A stretch of 64,000 nucleotides of DNA from Rhizobium pisi (GCF_003938655.1 NZ_RJJT01000014.1:1-64000), one strand, 5' to 3'; shown: positions 17,994-26,125, counted from the first letter of the stretch. The notes: generated by a model not told the origin, from the sequence alone. Numbers and translations are program-made.

Positions 17994-19871
17994 TCACGTG
18001 CCATTCTTCGGCGGCAGCGAGAGAAGATGGGGCACGTCACGCGCGGGTCGCGGCGGGCTGATGTAATAGCCCTGGATTTCGTCGCATTCCTCGCGTTCGA
18101 GCAGCGCCAGCTGTGCGGCCGTTTCGACGCCCTCCACGGTGACGCGCATGCCGAGTGCATCGCCGAGCAGGATGATTGCGTGCATGATCGCATGCGCCTC
18201 CTTGTTATCGACGATGTCGTTGACGAAGGATTTGTCGATCTTGATCTTGTCGAAGGGAAAGCTCGAAAGGTAGCTCAGGGAGGAATAGCCAGTCCCGAAA
18301 TCATCCATCGAGATGCGGATGCCACGCTCCTTCAGCGCATGCAGGATCGGCAGCACCTCGCCGAGATTTTCCATGAGCACGCTCTCGGTGATTTCGAGCT
18401 CAAGCCGCGAGGGCGTCAGCGAGGCGGCGGCAAGCGCCTCGCTGACATCCTGCGTCAGGTCGCTGCCGCTGAACTGGATCGCCGAAACGTTGACGGCGAC
18501 CTTGATGCTCTCCGGCCATTGCGCTGCATCGTTGCAGGCGCGGTGCAAAACCCAGCGGCCAATATCGACGATGAGGCCGACCTCTTCCGCAAGCGGAATG
18601 AACTCCATCGGCGGGACACGACCGCGAATCGGGTGATTCCAGCGGATCAGGGCTTCGAAGCCGCAGATGCGCTGCAGCGAAAGGTCGTAGAGCGGCTGGT
18701 AATGCAGCTCGAATTCCTCATTCTCCACGGCGGCTCGAAGATCTGCCTCCAGCGCGTGGCGAAGTTGCATCTGCGCTTCCATCTCACTGGTGAAGAAGCG
18801 CTCGCGCTTGCGTCCGTCCGCCTTGGCGTGCGACAGCGCCACGGCGGCATTCTTCAGCAGGATATCGGTTTCCTCGCCATCGTCAGGGGCGATTGCGATA
18901 CCCATGGAGACGCCGAGTTCCACCTGTTTGTCGCCATGGAGGAATGGCTCGGAAAGCTCGCGGCGGATCCGGTCGGCCAGCGCGGTCACGCTCCATGGCT
19001 GCTGCCCGCACGTCTGCAGAATGGCGAATTCGTCCGAACCGAGGCGTGCTAGGGTGCTTTCCGCGCCGGCCGAGGCCCGGATGCGTTCGGCGACCTGCTG
19101 CAGGATCTTGTCGCCGACCGAAACGCCCATGGTGTTGTTGATCGATTTGAACCGATCGAGATTGAGGTGCACGAGGGCGACCGGCTCATCCGGTTTCCGC
19201 TCGGCGAGTGCCGCATCGACCTGCTCACGAAAATGGATGCGGTTCGGAAGGCCGGTCAGCGGGTCGTGGTGGGCGAGATAGGTGATGCGCTCGGCCGCTT
19301 TTCGATCCTCGGTAATATCGGCGTGGATGGCGATATTGCTGCCGTCGGAAAGGATCGTCACCATGCTCTGGATGATGCGGCCATCCTCCATCAACCATTC
19401 GCGCCGGCGAAGACTGCCGCTTTTTGCAGTTGCCGGGGAAGGTTTCCTGCTCCGCCGGCGGCGTTTTGCGCCAACGCTCTCCGTGCCGCGTATTTTGCCG
19501 ATGAGATCGGCGATCGTCGTGCCCGGGGCGACATCTTCCCGGCTCAGGCCGAAGAGCTGAGGGAAGCGGGGGTTGGATAGGCTCAGCCGCTGGTCGGCGT
19601 CGAAGACGCTGAGGCCGAGGGGCAGATTGTTGAGAACGATCTCGAAGAGTTTCTTCTGTTCGTCGAATGTCTGCGTGATGGCGGAAACATTGCCTCTCAA
19701 CGCATGATTTTCCCTCAGCAGTGTTTCCGCGCTTCTCTCGATTTCGGCGTAGTCCCTTTCGTGGCCGCGATAGGTCGCGATCACGAGTTCCATGAGACGT
19801 TCTGCGTCGATCGATCCATCGTCCGTGACCGCCTGGTTGCATTGCTGCCAGAAGAGGACTTCGGCTTTCAT
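17994..19871 (-). CDS. PAS-GGDEF-EAL cyclic-di-GMP protein, probably a phosphodiesterase
   Basis: A 625-residue cytoplasmic protein: a helical N-terminal region (1-70), a PAS domain (about 75-190, interrupted by an Arg-rich insert GAKRRRRSRKPS), GGDEF (about 195-355) and EAL (about 365-615). The cyclase signature reads GSDEF, the first metal Asp is replaced by Asn (HLNLDRFK), and no RxxD inhibitory site precedes it. The EAL side is complete: EALIRW, NVSAIQFS, ELEITES, DDFGTGYSS, KIDKSF and EGVET. It therefore probably degrades c-di-GMP, with the GGDEF domain degenerate or regulatory. No membrane segment is seen. Confidence 0.92.
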   Translation of the reverse strand: MKAEVLFWQQCNQAVTDDGSIDAERLMELVIATYRGHERDYAEIERSAETLLRENHALRGNVSAITQTFDEQKKLFEIVLNNLPLGLSVFDADQRLSLSNPRFPQLFGLSREDVAPGTTIADLIGKIRGTESVGAKRRRRSRKPSPATAKSGSLRRREWLMEDGRIIQSMVTILSDGSNIAIHADITEDRKAAERITYLAHHDPLTGLPNRIHFREQVDAALAERKPDEPVALVHLNLDRFKSINNTMGVSVGDKILQQVAERIRASAGAESTLARLGSDEFAILQTCGQQPWSVTALADRIRRELSEPFLHGDKQVELGVSMGIAIAPDDGEETDILLKNAAVALSHAKADGRKRERFFTSEMEAQMQLRHALEADLRAAVENEEFELHYQPLYDLSLQRICGFEALIRWNHPIRGRVPPMEFIPLAEEVGLIVDIGRWVLHRACNDAAQWPESIKVAVNVSAIQFSGSDLTQDVSEALAAASLTPSRLELEITESVLMENLGEVLPILHALKERGIRISMDDFGTGYSSLSYLSSFPFDKIKIDKSFVNDIVDNKEAHAIMHAIILLGDALGMRVTVEGVETAAQLALLEREECDEIQGYYISPPRPARDVPHLLSLPPKNGT

Positions 19872-20318
19872 GCGGGTGCGTCTTCAAGGATGGCCGCGAC
19901 GGCAGAAGGCGTCTTCGGTTGATGGACGTGCCTCATCGTGACTGACATGGAAAAACCTTTCCAAAATGAATGTAGAAATTGCTTTTTTACAGGCTGAACT
20001 GTCTGGTGGTAAATTGTAGAGCCCATCTTGTATGGGCCGTATTAATATTCGGTTGCAGCGCAGCGGCCGCGAAACGTCGTTAGACGTTTGTTTTATATAT
20101 GTAAAAGCGCTGACATGCCGGTTGATGAACTCGGCTGCCGCAGGTGGAAGACTGGGTCAGCGGCGTTCGGTTACGCTTTGTCAATCATCGTTAATGGGAA
20201 GTTAACAGTTTATTGACGCACTGCGCAAATCAGTTTAACCAGCGATTCAACACCTGATTTTATCACCTTCGTATTGCGTACAAACACCACCGGCAAAGGG
20301 CGGTGGCTGGAGGTTTGT
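19872..20318. other. Intergenic region between the GGDEF-EAL and EF-hand genes
   Basis: This 447-bp divergent region is notably AT-rich compared with its neighbours. It holds a CtrA box (20191-20206), a half-site TTTAACCAG near 20234, and small inverted repeats (gcccat...atgggc near 20032; acgtcgttagacgt near 20076). No open reading frame with a ribosome site was found. Confidence 0.6.
20191..20206 (+). promoter_or_regulatory. CtrA-type binding site upstream of the EF-hand gene
   Basis: TTAATGGGAAGTTAAC is an exact TTAA-N7-TTAAC full consensus for the alphaproteobacterial cell-cycle regulator CtrA. It lies 113 nt before the EF-hand start, near the expected promoter position. Function is inferred. 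Confidence 0.55.
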
Positions 20319-20663
20319 ATGACCCGCACTACATCCGTTTCGGACACTTCATACGCGTATCTGGCGACGCTATCGCGGCTCGACGCCAATGGCGATGGCG
20401 TGCTCAGCCGCGGCGAGCGCGCTGCCGACGAGAGGCCTGGCATCATCAAGGAACTGTTGGCTGACGACAAGACCAGGGATGTGACGCAGCCGAAATTCTC
20501 CGGCAGCCTTGTTGCGCTGATGATGGATACGCGTAACGGCGGCACGGCCAACAGCATCGCCGTTCCCTATCCATTGCAGCAGACCGCGCCCACATCAGGC
20601 GATCAGTCGGACGATCTTTACCGCAATACCTACGGCCAGTTCGATTTCGACGCCGTCGCCTGA
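20319..20663 (+). CDS. EF-hand domain-containing small protein
   Basis: A 114-residue protein with one clear calcium-binding loop, DANGDGVLSRGE, at residues 22-33, which has the D-x-N-x-D-G spacing and a Glu at position 12. The rest is polar and has no signal peptide or membrane helix, so it is probably cytoplasmic. The ATG at 20319 has a strong GGAGG site 6 nt upstream; a TTG 45 nt earlier is rejected. A terminator follows at 20691. The AT-rich upstream region with a CtrA box suggests cell-cycle-linked expression. Its target is unknown. Confidence 0.8.
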   Translation: MTRTTSVSDTSYAYLATLSRLDANGDGVLSRGERAADERPGIIKELLADDKTRDVTQPKFSGSLVALMMDTRNGGTANSIAVPYPLQQTAPTSGDQSDDLYRNTYGQFDFDAVA

Positions 20664-20690
20664 GCGGCGTTTCGATTGAGGTGCTCTGCA

Positions 20691-20719
20691 AGCCGGCCGT
20701 CTGGCCGGCTTTTCTTGTT
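20691..20719 (+). terminator. Rho-independent terminator after the EF-hand gene
   Basis: The stem agccggcc / ggccggct has a 4-nt loop and is followed by tttcttgtt, 27 nt after the stop codon. It separates this gene from sodC. Confidence 0.85.
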
Positions 20720-20802
20720 CGATACCGCTGCGCATAACCTTGAAAACAGAATGATCTTCGCAAGGGCTACGCTCCCAGAGCGTCCTGCGACGTTCGATAG
20801 CA

Positions 20803-20827
20803 GGAACACCTCCCGGGCTGGCACGTT
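20803..20827 (+). promoter_or_regulatory. EcfG-type (general stress sigma) promoter of sodC
   Basis: GGAAC at 20803-20807 and CGTT at 20824-20827 are separated by exactly 16 bp, the consensus of the alphaproteobacterial EcfG/RpoE2/RpoE4 sigma factors. It sits 32 bp before the sodC ATG and 19 bp before its AAGGAG ribosome site, leaving a very short leader. Confidence 0.65.
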
Positions 20828-20858
20828 CAAGAGGACAACCGGACGGAAGGAGATCTCC

Positions 20859-21374
20859 ATGAAAGCCATGTGCACTGTCGCCGCGCTGAGCCTGCTTGCA
20901 GTCGCATTTCCAGCGGGCGCCCAGGACAAGCAGACGGCGATCGCTAATTTCGTCGACAAGGACGGCAAGGAAGACGGCCGCGCACAGTTGACGGCTGCTG
21001 CCAATGGCGGCGTCCTGATCGAAGTCGAGATATCGGGGCTACCGGCGAACAAATGGGTGGCCTTCCATGTTCATGAGACCGGCCGCTGCGACGCGGCGAC
21101 CCATCATGAATCGGCCGGCGGTCATTTCAATCCCGAAAAGGCGGAGCATGGCATTCTTGCCGCCAAGGGTCCGCACCCCGGCGACATGCCCAACCAATAT
21201 GTCGGACAGGACGGCATGCTGAGGGCGCAGATCTTCGATACTATGGTGACGCTCGACGGCAAGGCCGACGGCATCCGTGGCCGCGCTTTGATGGTGCACG
21301 CCAATTCGGATGATTACCGCAGCCAGCCGTCAGGTGATGCCGGTGAAAGACTTGCCTGCGGCGTCATTCAATAA
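20859..21374 (+). CDS. sodC: Periplasmic Cu/Zn superoxide dismutase
   Basis: Dismutates superoxide in the periplasm. The 171-residue precursor has a signal peptide (MKAMCTVAALSLLAVAFPAGA, cleavage near AQA/AQD). The metal ligands are HVHETGRC, THHESAGGHFNPEKAEHG, HPGDMPN and MVHANSDDY, and the disulfide Cys pair is GRC and LACGVI with the active-site Arg nearby. The ATG at 20859 is set by AAGGAG 6-7 nt upstream and by the signal peptide; an in-frame ATG 183 nt earlier is rejected. The promoter is EcfG-like, which suits stationary-phase or stress expression. Confidence 0.96.
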   Translation: MKAMCTVAALSLLAVAFPAGAQDKQTAIANFVDKDGKEDGRAQLTAAANGGVLIEVEISGLPANKWVAFHVHETGRCDAATHHESAGGHFNPEKAEHGILAAKGPHPGDMPNQYVGQDGMLRAQIFDTMVTLDGKADGIRGRALMVHANSDDYRSQPSGDAGERLACGVIQ

Positions 21375-21510
21375 TCCAGCAGTCTCGCTGCCGGCGCGCC
21401 GTCTGATTTGATTTGCCGCCGCAGTGCGCGTGGTGAGGAGGATTGGTTGCCTCCTTCCATGGACCGCTTGTTTCTGCGTCGAGGGCCAGATGGAACGGAT
21501 GGCAGCGGTG

Positions 21511-22041
21511 TCAGCCGTGCGCAACATCCCGAATCGCCAGCACGAAAGGTGCGTTGCCATCGGCGTCCGCACCGCGCCCGATCGCCCGCACAGCCGCAAC
21601 CAGCCGGCCGCTGCGGCCGAGCAGGGCATCGCCGATCTCGATGAGGCGAGCATTCGGCGTCGCGAAAGGCGAGGCGGCTCTCAGCCGTTGCGCCAGTGCT
21701 TCCTCGCTCTGATCCGGTGCGAGCGAAAGTGCTGCGATCAGGGCCGCTGCCGGCGACCGCGACACGCCCATCCAGCAATGGATGAGCAGCGGCGTGTCCT
21801 GCCGCCACGACGCGGCAAAGTCGATAATCCCGCGCACATGCGTCTCATCAGGCGCCACGAGGCCGCCGGTGCCCTTGAAGGCGATATCGTTCATTGCCAA
21901 CGTCAGATGACGATCGGCCGCGATCACGCCCGGCCGGTGGAAGGCCTGCTCTTTGGCGATCAGGCTGATCATGTCGCGCGCCCTGTGGCGCACCGCCATT
22001 TCGGCAATGCGAGACAGCGGTGAGACGACGATGAAGGTCAC
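21511..22041 (-). CDS. Tyrosine-phosphatase-like protein
   Basis: A 176-residue protein with a cysteine phosphatase P-loop HCWMGVSRS (C-x5-R) near residue 96 and the following helix PAAALIAALSLAP. A general-acid region may be the DETHVRGII segment. It resembles the small dual-specificity or tyrosine phosphatases found after ygfZ in rhizobia; the substrate is unknown. The GTG start at 22041 overlaps the upstream HD gene stop (GTGA), so translation is coupled. An upstream ATG inside the HD gene is not favoured. Confidence 0.82.
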   Translation of the reverse strand: MTFIVVSPLSRIAEMAVRHRARDMISLIAKEQAFHRPGVIAADRHLTLAMNDIAFKGTGGLVAPDETHVRGIIDFAASWRQDTPLLIHCWMGVSRSPAAALIAALSLAPDQSEEALAQRLRAASPFATPNARLIEIGDALLGRSGRLVAAVRAIGRGADADGNAPFVLAIRDVAHG

Positions 22042-22646
22042 GATTCCATCCTCCGCTCGGCCTCGATCGCCGCGAAGCGTTCGCAAAACAGCCGCTGCGC
22101 TTCCACGGCGGGCAGGGGCTGGATCATCAGCATATCCTTGTTGATGCCGCGCGGCTGGCCGAAGAATTTCTGCGCTTCGGCGGGCGTGAAGCCGGCGAGG
22201 ACGGTGGCCTCGAAATAGGCGGCGATCGTGTCGGCCTTCTTGATCCGCTCCTTGAGGTCGCGTGAGGGATGCGGCGGCAGGCCGAAGCGCAGGTGCACGG
22301 CGGCTTCCAGCCGCGTTTCCACCGTCTTGTAGCCGCCGCCGACCACCGATTTGAACGGCGAAATCATATCGCCGATCACATATTCAGGCGCGTCGTGCAG
22401 CAGCGCCATCAGGCATTCCTCCGGCCGGGGGCCGTTGAAGCGGCGGAAAATATCCTCGACGACGAGACTGTGCTGCGCCACCGAAAAAGCATGATCGCCT
22501 GAGGTCTGGCCGTTCCAGCGGGCAACGCGCGCAAGCCCATGGGCGATGTCGGCGAGTTCGACATCGAGCGGCGATGGGTCGAGGAGGTCGAGCCTGCGCC
22601 CGGACAGCATGCGTTGCCAGGCACGCGGTGCTTTCGCCGGTGTCAC
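22038..22646 (-). CDS. HD-family nucleotide phosphohydrolase (YfbR-like)
   Basis: A 202-residue HD-domain protein. The His of GDHAFSVAQHSLVV, the HD pair in MALLHDAPEYVIGD and the Asp in IKKADTIAAYFE form the metal site. The layout resembles YfbR-type 5'-deoxynucleotidases, but the assignment to that activity is inference. The GTG start at 22646 overlaps the ygfZ stop as GTGA, and its own stop overlaps the phosphatase gene start in the same way. The middle gene of a tightly coupled three-gene operon. Confidence 0.85.
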   Translation of the reverse strand: MTPAKAPRAWQRMLSGRRLDLLDPSPLDVELADIAHGLARVARWNGQTSGDHAFSVAQHSLVVEDIFRRFNGPRPEECLMALLHDAPEYVIGDMISPFKSVVGGGYKTVETRLEAAVHLRFGLPPHPSRDLKERIKKADTIAAYFEATVLAGFTPAEAQKFFGQPRGINKDMLMIQPLPAVEAQRLFCERFAAIEAERRMES

Positions 22647-23506
22647 GCGCTGGCCTCGTCGGCGCTGGTGGGAAAGACAAGGCCGGACCATCCCGGCAGG
22701 ACAAGCGAAACGGGTGTTTCGCCGGCCAGCAAAGGCGTACCGGCCGCCATCGCCGCGCCGGCGCGGTCGATGCGCACGATCGCCAGTCCGCTGCCGCCTT
22801 CGACCGAACCGAGCGTTCCCACAGGTTTGCCTGCGGCCGTGATCTCAGTTCCCGTCGCCGGCAGGGCCGTTGCGCAGGATACAGTGACGACGCGCCGGCG
22901 TGCGGTGCCTCGGTGCTGCATCCGCGAGACGACCTCCTGGCCGACATAGCAACCCTTCCTGAAGGAGAGCCCGCCGTTCAGGTCCATCAGCACGTCATGC
23001 GGAAAGGCGTCCTGCAGGGCAAAATCCGGTCCCGATGTCACGATGCCGAGGCTGATGCGCAGCGCATCGTAAAGCATCTCCGCGTCGTCGCCGTGTCTTC
23101 CCGCCCGACGGGTCAGCGTAACGCCCGCCTTGGCGAAGCGACTGTCCCGGACACCTTGGTTGCCCGCGGCATCTTGGGCACCACCGACCTCATTGCCCCA
23201 GGAAACGGTCATACCCTCTTCGGCAAGCGGCGCAACGATAACGGCGGCACGCAGTTTGTACATCGTCAGCCTCTTTAGCAGGCCGTCGCGCTGACCGGCA
23301 TCCGTTTCGATCGTGTAGCCGTCGCCGTCCTGCCAGATCATGAAGTCGAACAGGATCTTGCCTTGCGGCGTCAGCAGTGCTCCGGGCCGTGCCACGCCGG
23401 GCTCAAGCGAAACTATATCGGTGGTGATCAGGTTCTGCAGGAAGGATTGAGCTTCCGCACCGCTGACAATGAGTAATGAGCGGTCTTTCAGGAATACGTC
23501 TGGCAT
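22643..23506 (-). CDS. ygfZ: Folate-binding protein YgfZ (CAF17-like)
   Basis: A 287-residue tetrahydrofolate-binding protein of the GcvT-like fold that helps build or repair certain Fe-S enzymes. It opens MPDVFLKDRSLLIVSG and has the diagnostic KGCYVGQEVVSRMQHRG motif near residue 183, including the reactive Cys. It is first in an operon with the HD protein and the phosphatase, each joined by a 4-nt GTGA overlap. That coupling suggests a linked maintenance role (inference). Confidence 0.93.
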   Translation of the reverse strand: MPDVFLKDRSLLIVSGAEAQSFLQNLITTDIVSLEPGVARPGALLTPQGKILFDFMIWQDGDGYTIETDAGQRDGLLKRLTMYKLRAAVIVAPLAEEGMTVSWGNEVGGAQDAAGNQGVRDSRFAKAGVTLTRRAGRHGDDAEMLYDALRISLGIVTSGPDFALQDAFPHDVLMDLNGGLSFRKGCYVGQEVVSRMQHRGTARRRVVTVSCATALPATGTEITAAGKPVGTLGSVEGGSGLAIVRIDRAGAAMAAGTPLLAGETPVSLVLPGWSGLVFPTSADEASA

Positions 23507-23604
23507 GGCGGAACCTGTCGCGTTGGTTATCGCTCAGAGGTATGTCTTTGCAAGATGGATCGCAAGCGCCACGCAGCAGGCAAAAGGCGCAAGCGAGATA
23601 GGCG

Positions 23605-24366
23605 TCAGTCGCCGGCGGTGAAGAACTTCCATTTGCCGTCGGGCGTGATGCCGAGGCGGTAGAAATTATATCCGCCGAATTCCTGCATGTCGGAGAGATC
23701 GCCGGCGGTGACGATGCGCAGCAGCTCGACACGTTCGGGCGGCGTCAGCGATTTCAGATCCTTCTCGGCAAAATAGGGCCAGACATACATGTCGTCTGCT
23801 GTGCCCTGGCCGACATGCACGAAGCCGGTCGAGACGATGTCGAGCATGATGGCGAGAATCTCGTCTCCATCGGGATCGCCGGAGAGATCCTTGAGCGTGC
23901 CGATCGGATCGTCGGTCGGCTCGCCCACGGTCACCTGCGTCTGGTCAGTGCCGGTGCCCATCAGCGGCCGCAGCCTTTCGAGATCGCCGGAGGCGGCCGC
24001 TTCGACGATCTGCTCGCGCATCTTGCGAACCGGTTCGGGCGCCTTGCTGATGTCGTAGATGACCTCGACGGGCTTAAAATTATTCTCCTCAGCACCCGGT
24101 GTCTTGTCGACGCTCTGGTTGTTCTGGCTCTTGACCAGCGGATCGGCCATGGGAACGTTGGGTGTTGCGCCGCCCTGCGGCTGGCTCTGCCCTTGAGCGC
24201 TTCCCGGAGCTGCGGGGGCGTCGTTGGCCTGGCCGGGGATCTTGTGCAGTTCGGAAAGCGCGTAGGCTGCCGGCGCCAGGAAAACATTGCCAGCGGCGAG
24301 GCTGAACGCAAGCAGCACCGGCGCGAGCGGAATTCGCGAAACTTTCTCTTTACCGGTGCGCATCAA
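23605..24366 (-). CDS. Hypothetical exported protein
   Basis: A 253-residue protein with an N-terminal signal-like segment (IPLAPVLLAFSLAAGNVFLAPAAYA, about residues 12-36). A Gln/Pro/Asn-rich linker (about 45-95) and a compact C-terminal domain follow, rich in Asp and aromatic residues (GDPDGDEIL, DDMYVWPYFAEKDL, GYNFYRLGITPDGKWKFF). The C-terminal part looks like a rhizobial periplasmic domain of unknown function. The start may be the second Met (24363). It is followed on the same strand, upstream, by a small unknown gene with a 15-nt gap, suggesting an operon. Confidence 0.75.
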   Translation of the reverse strand: MMRTGKEKVSRIPLAPVLLAFSLAAGNVFLAPAAYALSELHKIPGQANDAPAAPGSAQGQSQPQGGATPNVPMADPLVKSQNNQSVDKTPGAEENNFKPVEVIYDISKAPEPVRKMREQIVEAAASGDLERLRPLMGTGTDQTQVTVGEPTDDPIGTLKDLSGDPDGDEILAIMLDIVSTGFVHVGQGTADDMYVWPYFAEKDLKSLTPPERVELLRIVTAGDLSDMQEFGGYNFYRLGITPDGKWKFFTAGD

Positions 24367-24381
24367 ACTCTCTGATATCGG

Positions 24382-24639
24382 TTATTGCAGGGTGCGGTTG
24401 GCGGAGAATTCGCCGGCAAGCATGCGGTCGCGCAGCGAATCAAGCAGGGCTTCGGCGCTGTTTTCCCCATGCAATCTGATTGTCTCGCGCAGCGCATGCG
24501 CAATGGCGGCATCAGCGATGATTTCAGGCTCGATTCCGTCGGCCATTCCGTCGGCCCAAGCCTCGTTCTGGTACTCCAGAGCCGCCTGCATCTTTTCGTG
24601 GACGATCATGTCGTCGATGTCGTTGAGGCTTGCTTCCAT
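24382..24639 (-). CDS. Conserved hypothetical small protein
   Basis: An 85-residue acidic, helical protein (EASLNDIDDMIVHEKMQAA..., later LLDSLRDRMLAGEFSANR) with no membrane segment. I do not recognise a named family. The ATG at 24639 is chosen because GAGGA lies 7 nt upstream. An upstream ATG at 24663 has no ribosome site. It ends 15 nt before the exported-protein gene, so the two likely form a unit. Confidence 0.7.
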   Translation of the reverse strand: MEASLNDIDDMIVHEKMQAALEYQNEAWADGMADGIEPEIIADAAIAHALRETIRLHGENSAEALLDSLRDRMLAGEFSANRTLQ

Positions 24640-24742
24640 TGGTTTTTCCTCAGAACTTCTCATGTCTTACTGCACCGTTAACAACACTAACAGCCTTTTC
24701 CCAAAACGACACGTCCGCATGCGAAAACAGGTTAATTAAACG

Positions 24743-25165
24743 TCAATTTCCAAAGCGCGAGGTAATTTCTGTGGCGAGTGTTGCACCTTCGTTACGGTAG
24801 CGCTCTTCTGCCACGATGGCCGCTGCGGTGCAATCCGTATAGACCGAAGCAAAGGCGCGATAGCCACGATTGAAGGCTGCAGTGAGCTTTTCCTTGCGCT
24901 GTGGCTCGTTGTTAGTCTCCGAATCGAGCAGTTGCTGCATGCCTTTTCGCCACTCGTCACCATCAGGCGCCTTGCAGAGCGTCCTCAGATAATGAACCGA
25001 GCCCAGCACCTCGGCAAACCGCGCCAGCTTGTCGTCATAAGGCACGATCACGGCGGGAGGCGGCGCAGTTTCCTCTACCAGCGCGGGCGGCGCATTCTTG
25101 CCTTGAGCCAGCGTAGGGCCGGCCAGGACGAGCAGGGACAGGAAAACGCGCCGAACGGGAATCAT
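24743..25165 (-). CDS. TIGR02301-family exported protein
   Basis: A 140-residue protein with a signal peptide (MIPVRRVFLSLLVLAGPTLAQG) and a mature domain containing LARFAEVLGSVHYLRTLC, WRKGMQQLLDSE, KEKLTAAFNRGYRAF and CTAAAIVAEERYRNEG. This matches the TIGR02301 family of Rhizobiales periplasmic proteins of unknown function. Two conserved Cys residues may pair. AGGAGG is only 1 nt before the ATG, an unusually short spacing. An in-frame ATG at 25201 is an alternative start but would push the signal peptide inward. Confidence 0.8.
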   Translation of the reverse strand: MIPVRRVFLSLLVLAGPTLAQGKNAPPALVEETAPPPAVIVPYDDKLARFAEVLGSVHYLRTLCKAPDGDEWRKGMQQLLDSETNNEPQRKEKLTAAFNRGYRAFASVYTDCTAAAIVAEERYRNEGATLATEITSRFGN

Positions 25166-25224
25166 GCCTCCTAGTTGATACGTTGAGCATGACGGCAACA
25201 AGGCGCCCTTTTAAATTTCCACTT

Positions 25225-25671
25225 CTATTCGCCGTTCGCCAGTCGCTCCGCGCATTCGAGCACGCTCTGCGGCACCGGCAGCCGTCGGATTTCCTCCACA
25301 GTGTACCAGCCGAGGGCGGCGGCATCGTCGGCAGCTTGCGCGACTACATCCCTATCCGCATCGACGCGAAAGACCGACAGCAGGAAATGGCTGCTGACGC
25401 TGCCGTCGGCGGCGTGGGTCTTCAGGTCATATGTCGAAAACAGTCGCGGATTGCGCACCGAGATACCGGTTTCCTCGTGGAATTCCCGCAGCGCCGTCTG
25501 CTCCGGCGTTTCGCCAGGCTCGGCGCGCCCGCCGGGAAAGGCATACATCTCGGCGGAAGGCGGATTGCGCCGCAACACCAGAAGGAATCGTCCGTCGCGT
25601 TCGAGAATGGCGGAGGAGGCGGCTTTGGCGGTGAAGGTCATGACGTTGCTCTTGCTTTGATCGCCGCCCAT
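25225..25671 (-). CDS. NUDIX hydrolase
   Basis: A 148-residue hydrolase of nucleoside-diphosphate-linked compounds. The Nudix box is intact: GGRAEPGETPEQTALREF then HEETGI, matching G-x5-E-x7-R-E-U-x-E-E-x-G-U, near residues 47-69. It may sanitise nucleotides or act on ADP-ribose-like substrates. A second in-frame ATG at 25641 (MTFTAKAASS) may be the true start. Neither has a strong ribosome site. It is divergent from ynfA. Confidence 0.9.
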   Translation of the reverse strand: MGGDQSKSNVMTFTAKAASSAILERDGRFLLVLRRNPPSAEMYAFPGGRAEPGETPEQTALREFHEETGISVRNPRLFSTYDLKTHAADGSVSSHFLLSVFRVDADRDVVAQAADDAAALGWYTVEEIRRLPVPQSVLECAERLANGE

Positions 25672-25763
25672 CCTATCCGATGAGCCGATATTTGCATGCC
25701 GCGGCGGCTTGGCTTACCCAGTTTTCGTGAGGATAGTTATGGCGGGATTCGAAAGGTGCTTCC

Positions 25764-26084
25764 GTGACCTACCTCATCTACGCCTTCGCCGCCGTTTTCG
25801 AGATTGCCGGCTGCTTCGCCTTCTGGGCATGGCTGAAGCTTGAAAAGCCGATCGGGTGGCTGGCGCCGGGCATGGTGTCGCTCGCGCTTTTTGCCTGGCT
25901 TCTGACGCTGGTGCCGAGCGAGGCCGCCGGTCGCACTTACGCCGCCTATGGCGGCATCTACATCCTCGCCTCGCTGCTTTGGCTCTGGCTGGTCGAAGCT
26001 CGCGTGCCCGACCGTTACGATGTCGGCGGCGCGCTGATCTGCCTTGCCGGCGCCAGCGTCATCCTCTTTGGACCGAGAGGCTAA
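25764..26084 (+). CDS. YnfA-family inner-membrane protein (UPF0060)
   Basis: A 106-residue protein with four membrane helices (about residues 2-22, 31-49, 60-76 and 82-102), the YnfA/UPF0060 layout related to small multidrug transporters. Landmarks are FEIAGCFAFWAWL, GRTYAAYGGIYI and RPDRYDVxGA-like text (VPDRYDVGGALIC). The transport role is not settled for the family. The GTG start at 25764 fits the N-terminus MTYLIYAFAAVFEIAG. It is followed by the SRAP gene 41 nt later. Confidence 0.9.
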   Translation: MTYLIYAFAAVFEIAGCFAFWAWLKLEKPIGWLAPGMVSLALFAWLLTLVPSEAAGRTYAAYGGIYILASLLWLWLVEARVPDRYDVGGALICLAGASVILFGPRG

Positions 26085-26125
26085 GGTGTCTTGACCGGAG
26101 GTAAGCCTGATGCAAAGACAGGCCG

